Below, in pieces: positions 7,621 to 17,064 of a stretch of DNA of 64,000 nucleotides (positions are counted from its first letter, which is position 1; each line of letters begins with the position of its first letter). Location: contig NZ_JARVKW010000020.1 of assembly GCF_029813775.1 (NCBI RefSeq), forward strand, positions 1 through 64,000, given 5' to 3'. Origin of the DNA: Streptomyces sp. DH24. GTDB lineage: Bacteria; Actinomycetota; Actinomycetes; Streptomycetales; Streptomycetaceae. Under the pieces are notes generated by a model. That model was given only the letters and a program-made list of their open reading frames with translations. It ran no database searches and had not been told where the DNA came from. A program made the translations under genes and the position numbers.

Positions 7621-8930
7621 CCGCGCTGCGCCCCGAGCGTGAGTCCGGCGCCCCGTACGGGCAGGAGCCGTACGGGGCGCGGGGCGCGTTCGAGGGCCGG
7701 TCGTCCGCGGACCAGGGACAGACGCGGGCGCCGTACGACCAGGGCGCGTACCAGCAGCCGTACGAGACCCCGGCGCCGCACGAGGGCACGCCGCCCTACG
7801 AGACGCCGTCGCACCAGGAACTCCCGTATCAGGAACCGGCGCACCAGGAACCGGCGCACCAGGAACCGGCGCACCAGGAACCGGTGCACCAGCAGCGGTC
7901 GTACGAGGAACCGTCGTACGAGGAGCCGTCGCACGAGCCGACGCCGTACGAGCCGGCGCCGTACGGCCTTCCCGTGGACGACGAGACGGTGGCGCTGCGG
8001 GTGGGCGATCTCCCGGACGTGGCGGACGGGGCCGCAGGCTCCATATCCGTCTCTGCGGCCTCCGGGGGGACAAGGGCCTCCGGCCCGGCGCACGGAGGGC
8101 GCGCGGCCCGCAGGAAGGCCGCCAAGCGGCGGCACGGGCGTCATGGCGCCGGGAGCCGCGCGGGCTCGGCGGGCGCACGGAGCGGGGAGCCCGAGCAGGA
8201 GGCGCCCGCCGCGCCGCTGTCGCGGGTGGAGGCACGGAAGCTGGCCCGGTCGCGCAGACCGAGCCCGGCGGTGATCGCGAGCCGGGTGATCGGCGAGGTC
8301 TTCATCACCACCGGCGTGCTGATGCTGCTGTTCGTCACCTACCAGCTGTGGTGGACGAACGTCCGGGCGCAGGCGCAGGCCGGCAAGGAGGCCAGCGACC
8401 TCCAGGAGGGCTGGGCGAACGGCGAGCGCAGCCCGGGTGCGTTCGAGCCGGGGCAGGGTTTCGCGCTGCTGCACATTCCCCGGCTGGACGTGGTCGTGCC
8501 GATCGCCGAGGGCACCAACAGCAAGGGCGTCCTCGACCGGGGCATGGTCGGCCACTACGCCGAGGGCGCGCTGAAGACGGCGATGCCGGACGACAAGACC
8601 GGCAACTTCGGGCTGGCGGGCCACCGCAACACGCACGGGGAGCCGTTCCGGTACATCAACCGGCTGGAGCCGGGCGACCCGATCGTCGTCGAGACACAGA
8701 ACAAGTACTTCGTCTACAAGATGGCGTCGATGCTGCCGGTGACCTCACCGAGCAACGTGAGCGTCCTCGATCCCGTCCCGAGGCAGTCGGGTTTCACCAG
8801 GCCCGGCCGCTACATCACGCTCACGACGTGCACACCGGAGTTCACCAGCAAGTACCGGTTGATCGTCTGGGGCAAGATGGTCGAGGAACGGCCGCGCAGC
8901 AAGGGCAAGCCGGATGCGCTCGTCAATTAA
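7617..8930 (+). CDS. srtE1: Class E sortase with long low-complexity N-terminus
   Basis: 437 residues from GTG 7617. Residues 1-~215 are disordered, rich in Pro/Gln/Glu/Tyr with HQEPA repeats (DNA repeats 7836-7895) and basic stretches. A membrane segment (GVLMLLFVTYQLWW) precedes the sortase domain. Catalytic residues are visible: His in LAGHRNTHG, Cys in TLTTCTPEF and Arg in SKYRLIVWG. Class E sortases attach LAxTG proteins such as long chaplins to peptidoglycan in Streptomyces and are needed for aerial growth. No LAxTG substrate is encoded here. The symbol follows the S. coelicolor pair. Confidence 0.9.
   Translation: MTALRPERESGAPYGQEPYGARGAFEGRSSADQGQTRAPYDQGAYQQPYETPAPHEGTPPYETPSHQELPYQEPAHQEPAHQEPAHQEPVHQQRSYEEPSYEEPSHEPTPYEPAPYGLPVDDETVALRVGDLPDVADGAAGSISVSAASGGTRASGPAHGGRAARRKAAKRRHGRHGAGSRAGSAGARSGEPEQEAPAAPLSRVEARKLARSRRPSPAVIASRVIGEVFITTGVLMLLFVTYQLWWTNVRAQAQAGKEASDLQEGWANGERSPGAFEPGQGFALLHIPRLDVVVPIAEGTNSKGVLDRGMVGHYAEGALKTAMPDDKTGNFGLAGHRNTHGEPFRYINRLEPGDPIVVETQNKYFVYKMASMLPVTSPSNVSVLDPVPRQSGFTRPGRYITLTTCTPEFTSKYRLIVWGKMVEERPRSKGKPDALVN
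7836..7895 (+). repeat. 15-bp tandem repeats in sortase gene
   Basis: Three identical CCGGCGCACCAGGAA units (7836-7880) and a fourth diverged one code for PAHQE/PVHQQ repeats in the intracellular tail. Confidence 0.9.
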
Positions 8931-8943
8931 GGGCAGATGAAAC

Positions 8944-9690
8944 GTGGCAGCGACCACCGACGGCACCGAAGAGCACACCGACGCGCTTCAGTCGCCCCCT
9001 CCCGCGGCACGCCGCCGCCCGGGCCCGCTGGCCACGGTCGTCGGCGTCTTCGGCGAACTCCTGATCACGGCGGGCCTCGTACTGGGCCTGTTCGTCGTCT
9101 ACTCCCTGTGGTGGACGAACGTCGTCGCGGACCGGGAGGCCGGCAGGCAGGCCGACAAGGTCCGTGACAGCTGGGCCCAGGACTCCGGACCCGGCGCGCT
9201 GGACACCAAGGACGGCATCGGCTTCCTGCACGTCCCGGAGATGACGAAGGGCGAGATCCTCGTCGAGAAGGGCACGACGTCGAAGATCCTCAACGACGGC
9301 GTCGCCGGCTACTACACGGACCCGGTCAAGTCGGCCCTCCCCATGTCGGGCAAGAAGGGCAACTTCTCCCTCGCCGCCCACCGCGACGGCCACGGCGCGA
9401 AGTTCCACGGCATCGACAAGCTCGAAAAGGGCGACGCGATCGTCTTCGAGACGAAGGACAAGTGGTACGTCTACAAGGTCTACGGCATCCTCCCCGAGAC
9501 CTCGAAGTACAACGTCGAGGTCCTCGCCCCGATCCCCGAGGAGTCCGGCCGCAAGAAGGCCGGCCACTACATCACCCTGACGACCTGCACCCCGGTCTAC
9601 ACGAGCCGCTACCGCTACGTCGTCTGGGGCGAACTGGACCGCGTGGAACGGGTCGACGCGGAGCGGACGCCGCCGAAGGAACTGCGCTGA
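8944..9690 (+). CDS. srtE2: Class E sortase
   Basis: 248 residues from GTG 8944, 13 bases after the first sortase. A short polar N-terminus leads to a membrane segment (LLITAGLVLGLFVVYSLWW) and the same domain as its neighbour: SLAAHRDGHG (His), TLTTCTPVY (Cys), SRYRYVVWG (Arg). The two proteins share the WWTNV junction and clearly arose by duplication, but this copy lacks the long tail. In S. coelicolor the two class E sortases act together on chaplins. Confidence 0.92.
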   Translation: MAATTDGTEEHTDALQSPPPAARRRPGPLATVVGVFGELLITAGLVLGLFVVYSLWWTNVVADREAGRQADKVRDSWAQDSGPGALDTKDGIGFLHVPEMTKGEILVEKGTTSKILNDGVAGYYTDPVKSALPMSGKKGNFSLAAHRDGHGAKFHGIDKLEKGDAIVFETKDKWYVYKVYGILPETSKYNVEVLAPIPEESGRKKAGHYITLTTCTPVYTSRYRYVVWGELDRVERVDAERTPPKELR

Positions 9691-9714
9691 GGCGCACCGC
9701 CGCATGACATGACG

Positions 9715-9745
9715 GAGCCCCGGCACCGGGAAGGTGCCGGGGCTC
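9715..9745. terminator. Shared terminator between convergent sortase and pknB genes
   Basis: 13-bp perfect stem GAGCCCCGGCACC/GGTGCCGGGGCTC with a 5-base loop, placed in the 78-base gap between two converging stop codons. Confidence 0.85.
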
Positions 9746-9768
9746 TCGTCTCGCGACGGGCGGGTAGG

Positions 9769-11772
9769 TCAGTCGTCGTCGCCGGTGATGCCGCCGAAGA
9801 TTCCGCCGTTGCCGTTCCCGCCGTTGCCGTTGCCGCCGTTCGTCTGGCCGGCGGTGATCAGGTCGACCCTGCTGCCCTTGGCGACCGGAGTGCCCTGGGC
9901 GGGGTTCGAGGTGAGGACGATGGCGTTGTCGTCACCCGGGCCGGTGATGTTGCCCACCTGCAGACCCGCGTCCTGGATCGCCTTCTTGGCGTCCTTGAGG
10001 GACTGGCCCTGGATGGTGGGAACGGGTACCTGCTCCGGCTGCTGGAACTTGCCCACCTGGATCTGGACCTGCGAGCCCTTGTCGATCGTGGTGTTCCGCT
10101 CCGGCGTGGTCGCGATGACCTTGCCGTCCTGGTTCTGGTCGGTCGTCGGCACCTCGGCGCAGACACCGACGAGGCCGTTGTCCTCCATCTGGGCCTTGGC
10201 CTCGTCGCAGGTCTTGCCCAGAACGTCGGGCACCGGGGTCCGGTCCGCCTCCTTGGCGACCGTCAGCGTGATCGTGGAGCCCTTCTCCACCTCGGTGCCC
10301 TTGATCGGGTCCTGGTCGAGGACGGTGCCCGGGTCGTCCGTGGACTCCCGCGTCTCCGTCTCGACCGTCAGCTCGTAGTCGTCGCTCTCCAGCTTGTCCT
10401 TCGCGTCCTCAAGGCTCAGGCCGATCACGCTGGGCACCGTGACCTTCGGCGCCCCGGTGGACACCACCAGGTTGACCGTGGACTGCTTGTCGATCTTCGT
10501 GCCCGCCGCCGGGTTCTGCGAGCAGATCTTGCCCTCGCTCTGGTTCTCGCAGGGCTTGGAGGTGAAGGCGAGTTCGAGATCGGCGTTGGTGGCCAGTTTC
10601 TCGGCGCTGGACCTGGTCTCGCCGACGAAGTTCGGGGCCGGGACCTTGTCGTTTGCGGTGTTGCCGCCGTCGAACGCCCACTTGCCGATCAGGATGGCGC
10701 CGACGAGCACGAGTATGCCCGCCACGACCAGCAGGATCGTCGAGGTGTTCGACTTCTTCTGGCGGCGCCGGTCGGGGCGGTCGTCGTAGCCGTAGCCGCC
10801 GTCGTCCGGGTTCATGGGCGGCAGCATCGACGTGGCACCGCCGCCGGCGTCCGCGCGCAGCGCCGTCGTCGGCTGGTCGTCGGGGTAGCCGCCGTAGCCG
10901 ACCGAGCCCATCGCCGCCGTGGCAGCGACGGGCTGGCCGTCGAGACAGGCCTCGATGTCGGCGCGCATCTCGTCGGCGGACTGGTAGCGGTAGTCGGGGT
11001 CCTTGACCAGCGCCTTCATCACGATCGCGTCCATCTCGGGCGTGATCTCGGGATCGAAGACGCTCGGCGCCTGCGGTTCCTCCCGCACGTGCTGGTACGC
11101 GACCGCGACCGGGGAGTCCCCGACGAACGGCGGGCGGACCGTCAGCAGCTCGTAGAGCAGACAACCGGTCGAGTACAGGTCGGACCGCGCGTCGACCTGC
11201 TCGCCCTTGGCCTGCTCCGGCGACAGGTACTGTGCGGTGCCGATGACGGCGGCCGTCTGCGTCATCGTCATGCCGGAGTCGCCCATGGCGCGGGCGATGC
11301 CGAAGTCCATCACCTTGACCTGGCCGTTGCGCGTCAGCATGACGTTCGCCGGCTTGATGTCGCGGTGGACGATGCCGGCGCGGTGCGAGTACTCCAGGGC
11401 CTGGAGGATGCCGATGGTCATCTCCAGGGTCCGCTCCGGCAGCAGCTTGCGACCGCTGTGCAGCAGCTCACGGAGCGTGGAGCCGTCGACGTACTCCATG
11501 ACGATGTACGGGATCGAGACCCCGTCGATGTAGTCCTCGCCCGTGTCGTAGACCGCCACGATCGCGGGATGGTTGAGCGAGGCGGCCGACTGGGCCTCCC
11601 GGCGGAACCGGGCCTGGAAGGACGGGTCGCGTGCGAGGTCCGCGCGAAGCGTCTTCACCGCCACGGTGCGGCCGAGGCGGGTGTCATGCGCGAGGTAGAC
11701 CTCCGCCATGCCACCGCGGCCGAGCACCTGGCCCAGCTCGTACCGGCCGCCGAGGCGACGCGGCTCTTCCAT
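9769..11772 (-). CDS. pknB: PASTA-domain serine/threonine kinase PknB
   Basis: 667 residues. The N-terminal kinase domain has GRGGMAEVY, VAVK, HRDIKPANVM, DFGIAR and SPEQ. A membrane helix (ILLVVAGILVLVGAILIG) near residue 345 is followed by four PASTA domains (starting near VPAPNFVG, VPSVIGLS, VPDVLGKT and VPTIQGQS) and a Gly/Asn-rich tail. PASTA repeats sense peptidoglycan fragments or lipid II outside the cell and the kinase controls wall synthesis and division. Unlike the mycobacterial operon, no pknA gene lies between it and pbpA. Confidence 0.96.
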   Translation of the reverse strand: MEEPRRLGGRYELGQVLGRGGMAEVYLAHDTRLGRTVAVKTLRADLARDPSFQARFRREAQSAASLNHPAIVAVYDTGEDYIDGVSIPYIVMEYVDGSTLRELLHSGRKLLPERTLEMTIGILQALEYSHRAGIVHRDIKPANVMLTRNGQVKVMDFGIARAMGDSGMTMTQTAAVIGTAQYLSPEQAKGEQVDARSDLYSTGCLLYELLTVRPPFVGDSPVAVAYQHVREEPQAPSVFDPEITPEMDAIVMKALVKDPDYRYQSADEMRADIEACLDGQPVAATAAMGSVGYGGYPDDQPTTALRADAGGGATSMLPPMNPDDGGYGYDDRPDRRRQKKSNTSTILLVVAGILVLVGAILIGKWAFDGGNTANDKVPAPNFVGETRSSAEKLATNADLELAFTSKPCENQSEGKICSQNPAAGTKIDKQSTVNLVVSTGAPKVTVPSVIGLSLEDAKDKLESDDYELTVETETRESTDDPGTVLDQDPIKGTEVEKGSTITLTVAKEADRTPVPDVLGKTCDEAKAQMEDNGLVGVCAEVPTTDQNQDGKVIATTPERNTTIDKGSQVQIQVGKFQQPEQVPVPTIQGQSLKDAKKAIQDAGLQVGNITGPGDDNAIVLTSNPAQGTPVAKGSRVDLITAGQTNGGNGNGGNGNGGIFGGITGDDD

Positions 11773-11941
11773 AGCTACCTACCAGCCCTCTCCGTCGGTC
11801 CCGACCGGCACGTTCGTGCGGCCGGAGGCTGCCGTCCGGGCCTACCGTACCCGGCTCGTTTTGTGTGACCTGGCCAAGCCCGTCAGCCGATACCGGACCG
11901 GTACCGCAACGTGCACCGATGTGAAGCAGACGTGAGCGGAC

Positions 11942-13414
11942 TCACTCCCGGTTGCCGATGACCGCCTCCATCACCTGCTTGGCGATCGGCGCCGCGAGGC
12001 CACCGCCGGAGATGTCGTCGCGGACGGCGTTGTCGTCCTCGATGACCACGGCCACGGCGACCGGCGAGCTGCCGTCGTCGAGCTTGGCGTAGGAGATGAA
12101 CCACGCGTACGGGTTCTCGCTGTTCTCCACACCGTGCTGGGCCGTACCGGTCTTGCCGCCCACGGTGATGCCGGGGATCTTCGCGTTGGAGCCCGTGCCC
12201 TTCTCGACCACGGTCTCCATCATCGACTGCAGGACCTGGGCGTTGTCCGGCGACAGCGGCTTGCTCATCTCCTCGGGGTCCGTCTTCTCGATGGTGTCGA
12301 GGTTGCGGGCCTGGAGCTCGTCGACCATGTACGGCTTCATCAGCGTGCCGTTGTTGGCGACGGCCGAGGCGACCATGGCCATCTGCAGCGGGGTCGCCGC
12401 CGTGTTGAACTGGCCGATGGAGGACAGCGCGGTCTGCGACTCGTTCATGTCGTCGGAGAAGACCGACGCGCTGGACCGGATCGGCGTGAACTGCTCCTCG
12501 GTGAAGCCGAACTTCTTCGCCGTCTCCAGCATCTTGTCGTTGCCGAGGTCGGAGCCGATCTTGCCGAAGACGGTGTTGCAGGACACCCGCAGCGCCTCAC
12601 GCAGCGAGGCGTTCTTGCAGGGGATGTTGCCCTCGTTCTTCAGCTCGGTCGTGGTGCCCGGCATGACCCACGGCAGCGGGGTGTCGGTCTTCTCCTCCGG
12701 GTCCGTGTAGAGCCCGTTCTCCAGCGCCGCCGCCGCCGTGACGACCTTGAAGGTGGAACCGGGCGGGTAGACCTCGCGCAGCGCGCGGTTCAGCATCGGG
12801 TCGTCGGGGTTGTTCTTCTTCTGCAGGTTCTTCCACGCCTTGGCGTCCGACGCGCCGTCGCCCGCGATCGTCGACGGGTCGTACGACGGGTACGAGGCCA
12901 GCGAGAGGATCTTGCCGGTGGACGGCTCCAGCGCCACCACGGCACCCTTGGCGCCCTGCCGCTTCAGGCCCTCGTAGGCGGCCTTCTGCGCGGCGGCGTT
13001 GAGGGTGGTGACGACGTTGCCGCCCTCCTTCCTCTCACCGGTCAGCATGTCGAGGGTGTTGCGGAAGAACAGCCGGTCGTCGTTGCCGGTGAGGATGCCG
13101 TCCTCGATGGACTCCAGCTGGTTGGCGCCGAAGGCCTGCGAGACGAAGCCGGTGACGGGCGCCCACATGGCGCCGTCCTTGTACGTGCGCTTGTACTTGA
13201 AGTCGCCCGACGTGGTGGCGTGCCCGGTGATCGGGTCGCCGCCGACGATGATGTCGCCGCGCGGCGAGGCGTACCGCTCGATGGCGACGCGGCGGTTGTG
13301 CTCGTCGGTCCTGAGCTCGTCCGCCTTGACGTACTGGAGCCAGTTGTCGCGGATGAGCAGCGTCAGGACGAGCAGGCCGCAGAAGATCGCGATCCGGCGC
13401 AGGGGCTTGTTCAC
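11942..13414 (-). CDS. pbpA: Penicillin-binding protein PbpA (class B transpeptidase)
   Basis: 490 residues from GTG 13414, overlapping the upstream SEDS gene by four bases. An N-terminal signal anchor (IAIFCGLLVLTLLIRD) is followed by the dimerisation region and transpeptidase domain: SxxK in PPGSTFKVV, SxN in SCNTVFG, KTG in GGKTGTAQHG. It cross-links peptidoglycan and normally pairs with the adjacent SEDS glycosyltransferase. A 169-base gap separates it from pknB, so pknB may have an additional promoter. Confidence 0.95.
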   Translation of the reverse strand: MNKPLRRIAIFCGLLVLTLLIRDNWLQYVKADELRTDEHNRRVAIERYASPRGDIIVGGDPITGHATTSGDFKYKRTYKDGAMWAPVTGFVSQAFGANQLESIEDGILTGNDDRLFFRNTLDMLTGERKEGGNVVTTLNAAAQKAAYEGLKRQGAKGAVVALEPSTGKILSLASYPSYDPSTIAGDGASDAKAWKNLQKKNNPDDPMLNRALREVYPPGSTFKVVTAAAALENGLYTDPEEKTDTPLPWVMPGTTTELKNEGNIPCKNASLREALRVSCNTVFGKIGSDLGNDKMLETAKKFGFTEEQFTPIRSSASVFSDDMNESQTALSSIGQFNTAATPLQMAMVASAVANNGTLMKPYMVDELQARNLDTIEKTDPEEMSKPLSPDNAQVLQSMMETVVEKGTGSNAKIPGITVGGKTGTAQHGVENSENPYAWFISYAKLDDGSSPVAVAVVIEDDNAVRDDISGGGLAAPIAKQVMEAVIGNRE

Positions 13415-14847
13415 GGGCGGACCACCTGGGTCATTTCGGCGTCGGGGTTGGCGGCGGGAGCGGGCGCCGGGCGGCGCGCGGTGTCGCTGATGCGCAACAG
13501 GATGCCGACGAGGGCCCAGTTGGCGATGACGGAGGAACCGCCGTACGCCAGGAACGGCATCGTCATACCGGTCAGCGGGATCAGGCCCATGACGCCGCCC
13601 GCGACGACGAACACCTGGAGCGCGAACGCGCCGGACAGGCCGATGGCGAGCAGCTTGCCGAACGGGTCGCGGGCGGCGAGGGCGGTGCGCACGCCGCGCT
13701 CCACGATCAACGCGTACAGCAGCAGGAGCGCCATGACGCCGGCCAGGCCCAGCTCCTCGCCGAAGGTGGCGAGGATGAAGTCGGAGTTGGCGGCGAACCG
13801 GATGAGGTCCGAGTGGCCCTGGCCCCAGCCGGTGCCGAGGGTGCCGCCCGAGCCGAACGCCCACAGGGCCTGCATGGCCTGCTCGGAGTGGCCGCCGACG
13901 CCCGCGCGGCTGAGGGTGTACTCGCGCATCGGGTCCAGCCAGGCGTCCACACGCTGCTGGATGTGCGGCTCGAAGCTGGCCACGCCGACGGCGCCGACCG
14001 CGGACATCAGCAGACCGAAGACGATCCAGCTGGTCCGCTCGGTGGCGACGTACAGCATGATGACGAACATTCCGAAGAACAGCAGCGACGTACCGAGGTC
14101 GGTCTCGAAGACCAGGATGAGGATCGAGATCGCCCACACGACGAGGATCGGTCCGAGGTCGCGGCCGCGCGGCAGGTACAGGCCCATGAAGCGGCGGCTG
14201 GCGAGCGCCAGCGCGTCCCGCTTCACCATCAGGTAGCCGGCGAAGAACACCGCGAGCACGATCTTCGCGAACTCACCGGGCTGGATGGAGAACCCGGCGA
14301 CGGAGATCCAGATCCTCGCGCCGTAGATGTTCTTGCCGAGACCCGGCACCAGCGGAAGCAGCAGCAGGAACAGCGCGCCCAGCATGGAGATGTAGGTGTA
14401 GCGCTGCAGGACGCGGTGGTCCTTGAGGAAGACCAGCACCACGGCGAACAGCGCGATGCCCATCGCCGTGTAGAACAGCTGGCGGGGCGCGGCGTTGCCG
14501 GCCTGCTCGATGCTCTGGAGCAGCTCGGACTGGTCGAGCCGCCAGATGGCGACGAGGCCGAGCCCGTTCAGCAGGGTCGCCAGCGGCAGCAGCAGCGGGT
14601 CCGCGTACGGCGCGAACTTCCGTACGACCACGTGCCCGACGCCGGCCAGCAGGCCGAGGCCCAGGCCGTAGCTCAGCAGGCCGGCGGGCACCTCGTCATT
14701 GATCGCCAGCCCCACGTTGGCGTAGGCGAAGACCGGGATCACCACGGCGAACACGAGCAGCGCGAGCTCGGTGTTGCGCCGGCTCGGGGCGCCGATCGAG
14801 CCGATCGTGGACGTGTGGTGCGTCGGCGAGTTGGTTGGACTGCTCAT
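13411..14847 (-). CDS. rodA: SEDS family peptidoglycan polymerase (RodA/FtsW type)
   Basis: 478 residues with about ten to twelve membrane segments. SEDS signatures include GLGLVAIWRLDQ, the large extracellular loop (PHIQQRVDAWLDP), QAMQALWAFGSGG and PLTGMTMPFLAYGGSSVIANW. SEDS proteins polymerise lipid II into glycan strands together with a class B PBP, here encoded directly downstream. Because Streptomyces has another FtsW in the dcw cluster and mycobacteria have RodA in this operon, RodA is the more likely name; FtsW/SpoVE-like is the alternative. Confidence 0.92.
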   Translation of the reverse strand: MSSPTNSPTHHTSTIGSIGAPSRRNTELALLVFAVVIPVFAYANVGLAINDEVPAGLLSYGLGLGLLAGVGHVVVRKFAPYADPLLLPLATLLNGLGLVAIWRLDQSELLQSIEQAGNAAPRQLFYTAMGIALFAVVLVFLKDHRVLQRYTYISMLGALFLLLLPLVPGLGKNIYGARIWISVAGFSIQPGEFAKIVLAVFFAGYLMVKRDALALASRRFMGLYLPRGRDLGPILVVWAISILILVFETDLGTSLLFFGMFVIMLYVATERTSWIVFGLLMSAVGAVGVASFEPHIQQRVDAWLDPMREYTLSRAGVGGHSEQAMQALWAFGSGGTLGTGWGQGHSDLIRFAANSDFILATFGEELGLAGVMALLLLYALIVERGVRTALAARDPFGKLLAIGLSGAFALQVFVVAGGVMGLIPLTGMTMPFLAYGGSSVIANWALVGILLRISDTARRPAPAPAANPDAEMTQVVRP

Positions 14848-14874
14848 CGTGTGACGGGGCCTCTCACGGCTTGC

Positions 14875-16413
14875 CTATTGCTTGCTGCACAGCGAGACGA
14901 CCTTCTGCTCTTCCTCCGAGAGGCTCGGGCCGGGGGTGGGCTTCGGGGTCTCCTTGGCCGGTGACGACGGTGAAGCCGTCGGCGACGCCGCCGGGTTCGG
15001 GGTCGCAGTGGCCTTGGACGCGAGGGAGGTACGGCTGGTTCCCAGCGTGCCTCCGGCCTCGCCCTCGCCCGTGCTCGCGTTGTTCTCGCTCTCGGCGGCG
15101 CGCCGCTCCGCCTCCTTCTTGCACGCGGAGGCCTGCACCGCGAGTTCCTCGATCTTCGCCCGGGCGTTCTGCAGGTCGCCCTCGGTGATGGTCGCCTCGA
15201 CCAGTTTCTGCTGGTACGGCGGCAGGTACTTGAGTTCGATCTCGGGGTGGTCCTTCTCCACCTTCGAGAGCGAGACCCAGGCCAGGTCCTGGCTGATGCC
15301 GCGGTACAGGGCGACGTGCTCGTCGTTGGCGCCGACGTAGTACTGGGTCTGCGTCCAGCGCCACCCGCCGTACATGCCACCGCCGATGACGGCGAGCGCG
15401 AGCGCGCCGTAGAGGGTCCCCTTCAGCCACCTGCGGTTCTTGCGGGGCTTGACGAAGTCGTCGTCGCCGTAGTCCCCGAAGGACGCCGCGGGGACGTAGC
15501 CGGTGGTGTCGCCGCTGCCGGGCGGGCCGAACTCGCCGCCGCCCTGTCCGCCGCCCTGGCGGCCGAGGTGCGCGGCGCGGCCGGCCGGGGTCTGCATGAT
15601 GCCGTTGTCGTGCAGCTGGTACTGGTTCTCGGCGACGGCGCCGACCACGACCGGGGTGTCGGACAGCTGCTCGGCGAGGGTGTCGCCGGTGTCCAGGTCG
15701 AGGACGTCGGCGACGATCACGGTGATGTTGTCGGGGCCGCCGCCGCGCAGCGCGAGCTGGATCAGCTCCTGCACGGTCTCCTGCGGGCCCTGGTAGCTGG
15801 CGAGGGTGTCCTCCAGCGTCTGGTGGGACACGACGCCGGACAGGCCGTCGGAGCAGATCAGGTACCGGTCGCCGGCCCGCACCTCACGGATCGACAGGTC
15901 GGGTTCGACGTGGTCGCCGCTGCCGAGCGCGCGCATCAGCAGGGAGCGCTGCGGGTGGGTGGTGGCCTCTTCCTCGGTGATGCGGCCCTCGTCGACCAGG
16001 CGCTGCACCCAGGTGTGGTCCTGCGTGATCTGCGTCAGCACACCGTCGCGCAGCAGGTACGCGCGCGAGTCGCCGACGTGCACGAGGCCGAGCCGCTGGC
16101 CGGTCCACAGCAGGGCGGTCAGGGTGGTCCCCATGCCCTCCAGCTGGGGGTCGTCCTCGACCATGGAGCGCAGCTGGTCGTTGGCGCGCTGTACGGCCGT
16201 GCCGAGGGAGGTGAGGATGTCGGAGCCGGGTACGTCGTCGTCGAGCGCGACGATGGTGGAGATCGCCTCGGAGGAGGCCACCTCGCCGGCCGCGGCGCCG
16301 CCCATGCCGTCGGCGATGGCGAGCAGGCGCGGGCCCGCGTAACCGGAGTCCTCGTTGCCCTCCCGGATCATGCCCTTGTGCGATCCGGCGGCGAAGCGCA
16401 GTGACAGACTCAT
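14875..16413 (-). CDS. pstP: PP2C-type protein phosphatase PstP
   Basis: 512 residues from ATG 16413 (GAGGTG just upstream); an in-frame GTG at 16470 would add 19 residues. The PP2C domain (~1-240) has GNEDSGYAG, AIADGMGGAAAGE, VGDSRAYLLRDG, CSDGLSGVV and GGGPDNITVIV, which carry the metal-binding Asp residues. A membrane helix (TLYGALALAVIGGGMYGGW) precedes an extracellular domain with a Ser/Pro/Thr-rich tail. It removes phosphate from proteins phosphorylated by PknB and other kinases. It sits between fhaB and rodA in one minus-strand operon. Confidence 0.94.
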   Translation of the reverse strand: MSLSLRFAAGSHKGMIREGNEDSGYAGPRLLAIADGMGGAAAGEVASSEAISTIVALDDDVPGSDILTSLGTAVQRANDQLRSMVEDDPQLEGMGTTLTALLWTGQRLGLVHVGDSRAYLLRDGVLTQITQDHTWVQRLVDEGRITEEEATTHPQRSLLMRALGSGDHVEPDLSIREVRAGDRYLICSDGLSGVVSHQTLEDTLASYQGPQETVQELIQLALRGGGPDNITVIVADVLDLDTGDTLAEQLSDTPVVVGAVAENQYQLHDNGIMQTPAGRAAHLGRQGGGQGGGEFGPPGSGDTTGYVPAASFGDYGDDDFVKPRKNRRWLKGTLYGALALAVIGGGMYGGWRWTQTQYYVGANDEHVALYRGISQDLAWVSLSKVEKDHPEIELKYLPPYQQKLVEATITEGDLQNARAKIEELAVQASACKKEAERRAAESENNASTGEGEAGGTLGTSRTSLASKATATPNPAASPTASPSSPAKETPKPTPGPSLSEEEQKVVSLCSKQ

Positions 16414-16553
16414 GCGCACCTCGCCCGTCGGCTCCGGGTACAGCCGGTCGCGTCGAGCCACACTGCCCACCCTCCGGTCGGGAGCGCGCCGGTGCCCGGG
16501 GTGCCGGGCGCCGCTGCGTGCTCGCTCCGCTCGCGCTCATTCATGACGTAGCA

Positions 16554-17054
16554 CTACTTCCGCAGCTCGATGACGGTCTTGCCGATGCGGATCGGCGCGC
16601 CCAGCGCGATCGGTGTGGGGGTCGTCAGCCGGGTCCGGTCCAGGTAGGTGCCGTTGGTGGAGCCGAGGTCCTCGACGATCCACTGGCCGTCGCGGTCCGG
16701 GTAGATCCTGGCATGGCGGCTGGAGGCGTAGTCGTCGTCCAGCACGATCGTGCTGTCGTGCGCCCGGCCCAGGGTGATGGTCTGACCCTGGAGCGCGACG
16801 GTGGTGCCGGTGAGGGTGCCCTCGGTCACCACGAGTTTGGTGGGCGCGTTGCGGCGCTGGCGGCCGCCGCCCTGCTGACCGCGCTGCTGCGGAGGCGCGG
16901 TCTGCTGGGGGCGCGCGGCCTCCCGGCGGGCCCCCCGCTGGGTGACACGCGTACCGAACAGATCGCTGCGGATGACCTGCACGGCCACGATCACGAACAG
17001 CCACAGTACGGCCAGAAAACCCAGCCGCATGACCGTGAGGGTCAGCTCTGACAT
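16554..17054 (-). CDS. fhaB: FHA-domain protein FhaB (FipA)
   Basis: 166 residues from ATG 17054; a longer frame upstream is not used because it runs back through fhaA. An N-terminal membrane segment (LGFLAVLWLFVIVAVQVI) is followed by a Gln/Arg-rich linker and a C-terminal FHA domain (ITLGRAHDS, SSRHARIY, DLGSTNGTYLD) which binds phosphothreonine. The mycobacterial counterpart, FipA, links kinase signalling to FtsZ and FtsQ at the septum. It is 10 bases from fhaA, in the same operon. Confidence 0.93.
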   Translation of the reverse strand: MSELTLTVMRLGFLAVLWLFVIVAVQVIRSDLFGTRVTQRGARREAARPQQTAPPQQRGQQGGGRQRRNAPTKLVVTEGTLTGTTVALQGQTITLGRAHDSTIVLDDDYASSRHARIYPDRDGQWIVEDLGSTNGTYLDRTRLTTPTPIALGAPIRIGKTVIELRK

Positions 17055-17064
17055 TGCCCCCGGA

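Noticed and set aside
16414..16470. Longer N-terminus for PstP from GTG 16470
   Set aside because: The added 19 residues lie before the conserved MSLSLRFAAGSHKG start and a better ribosome site precedes ATG 16413.
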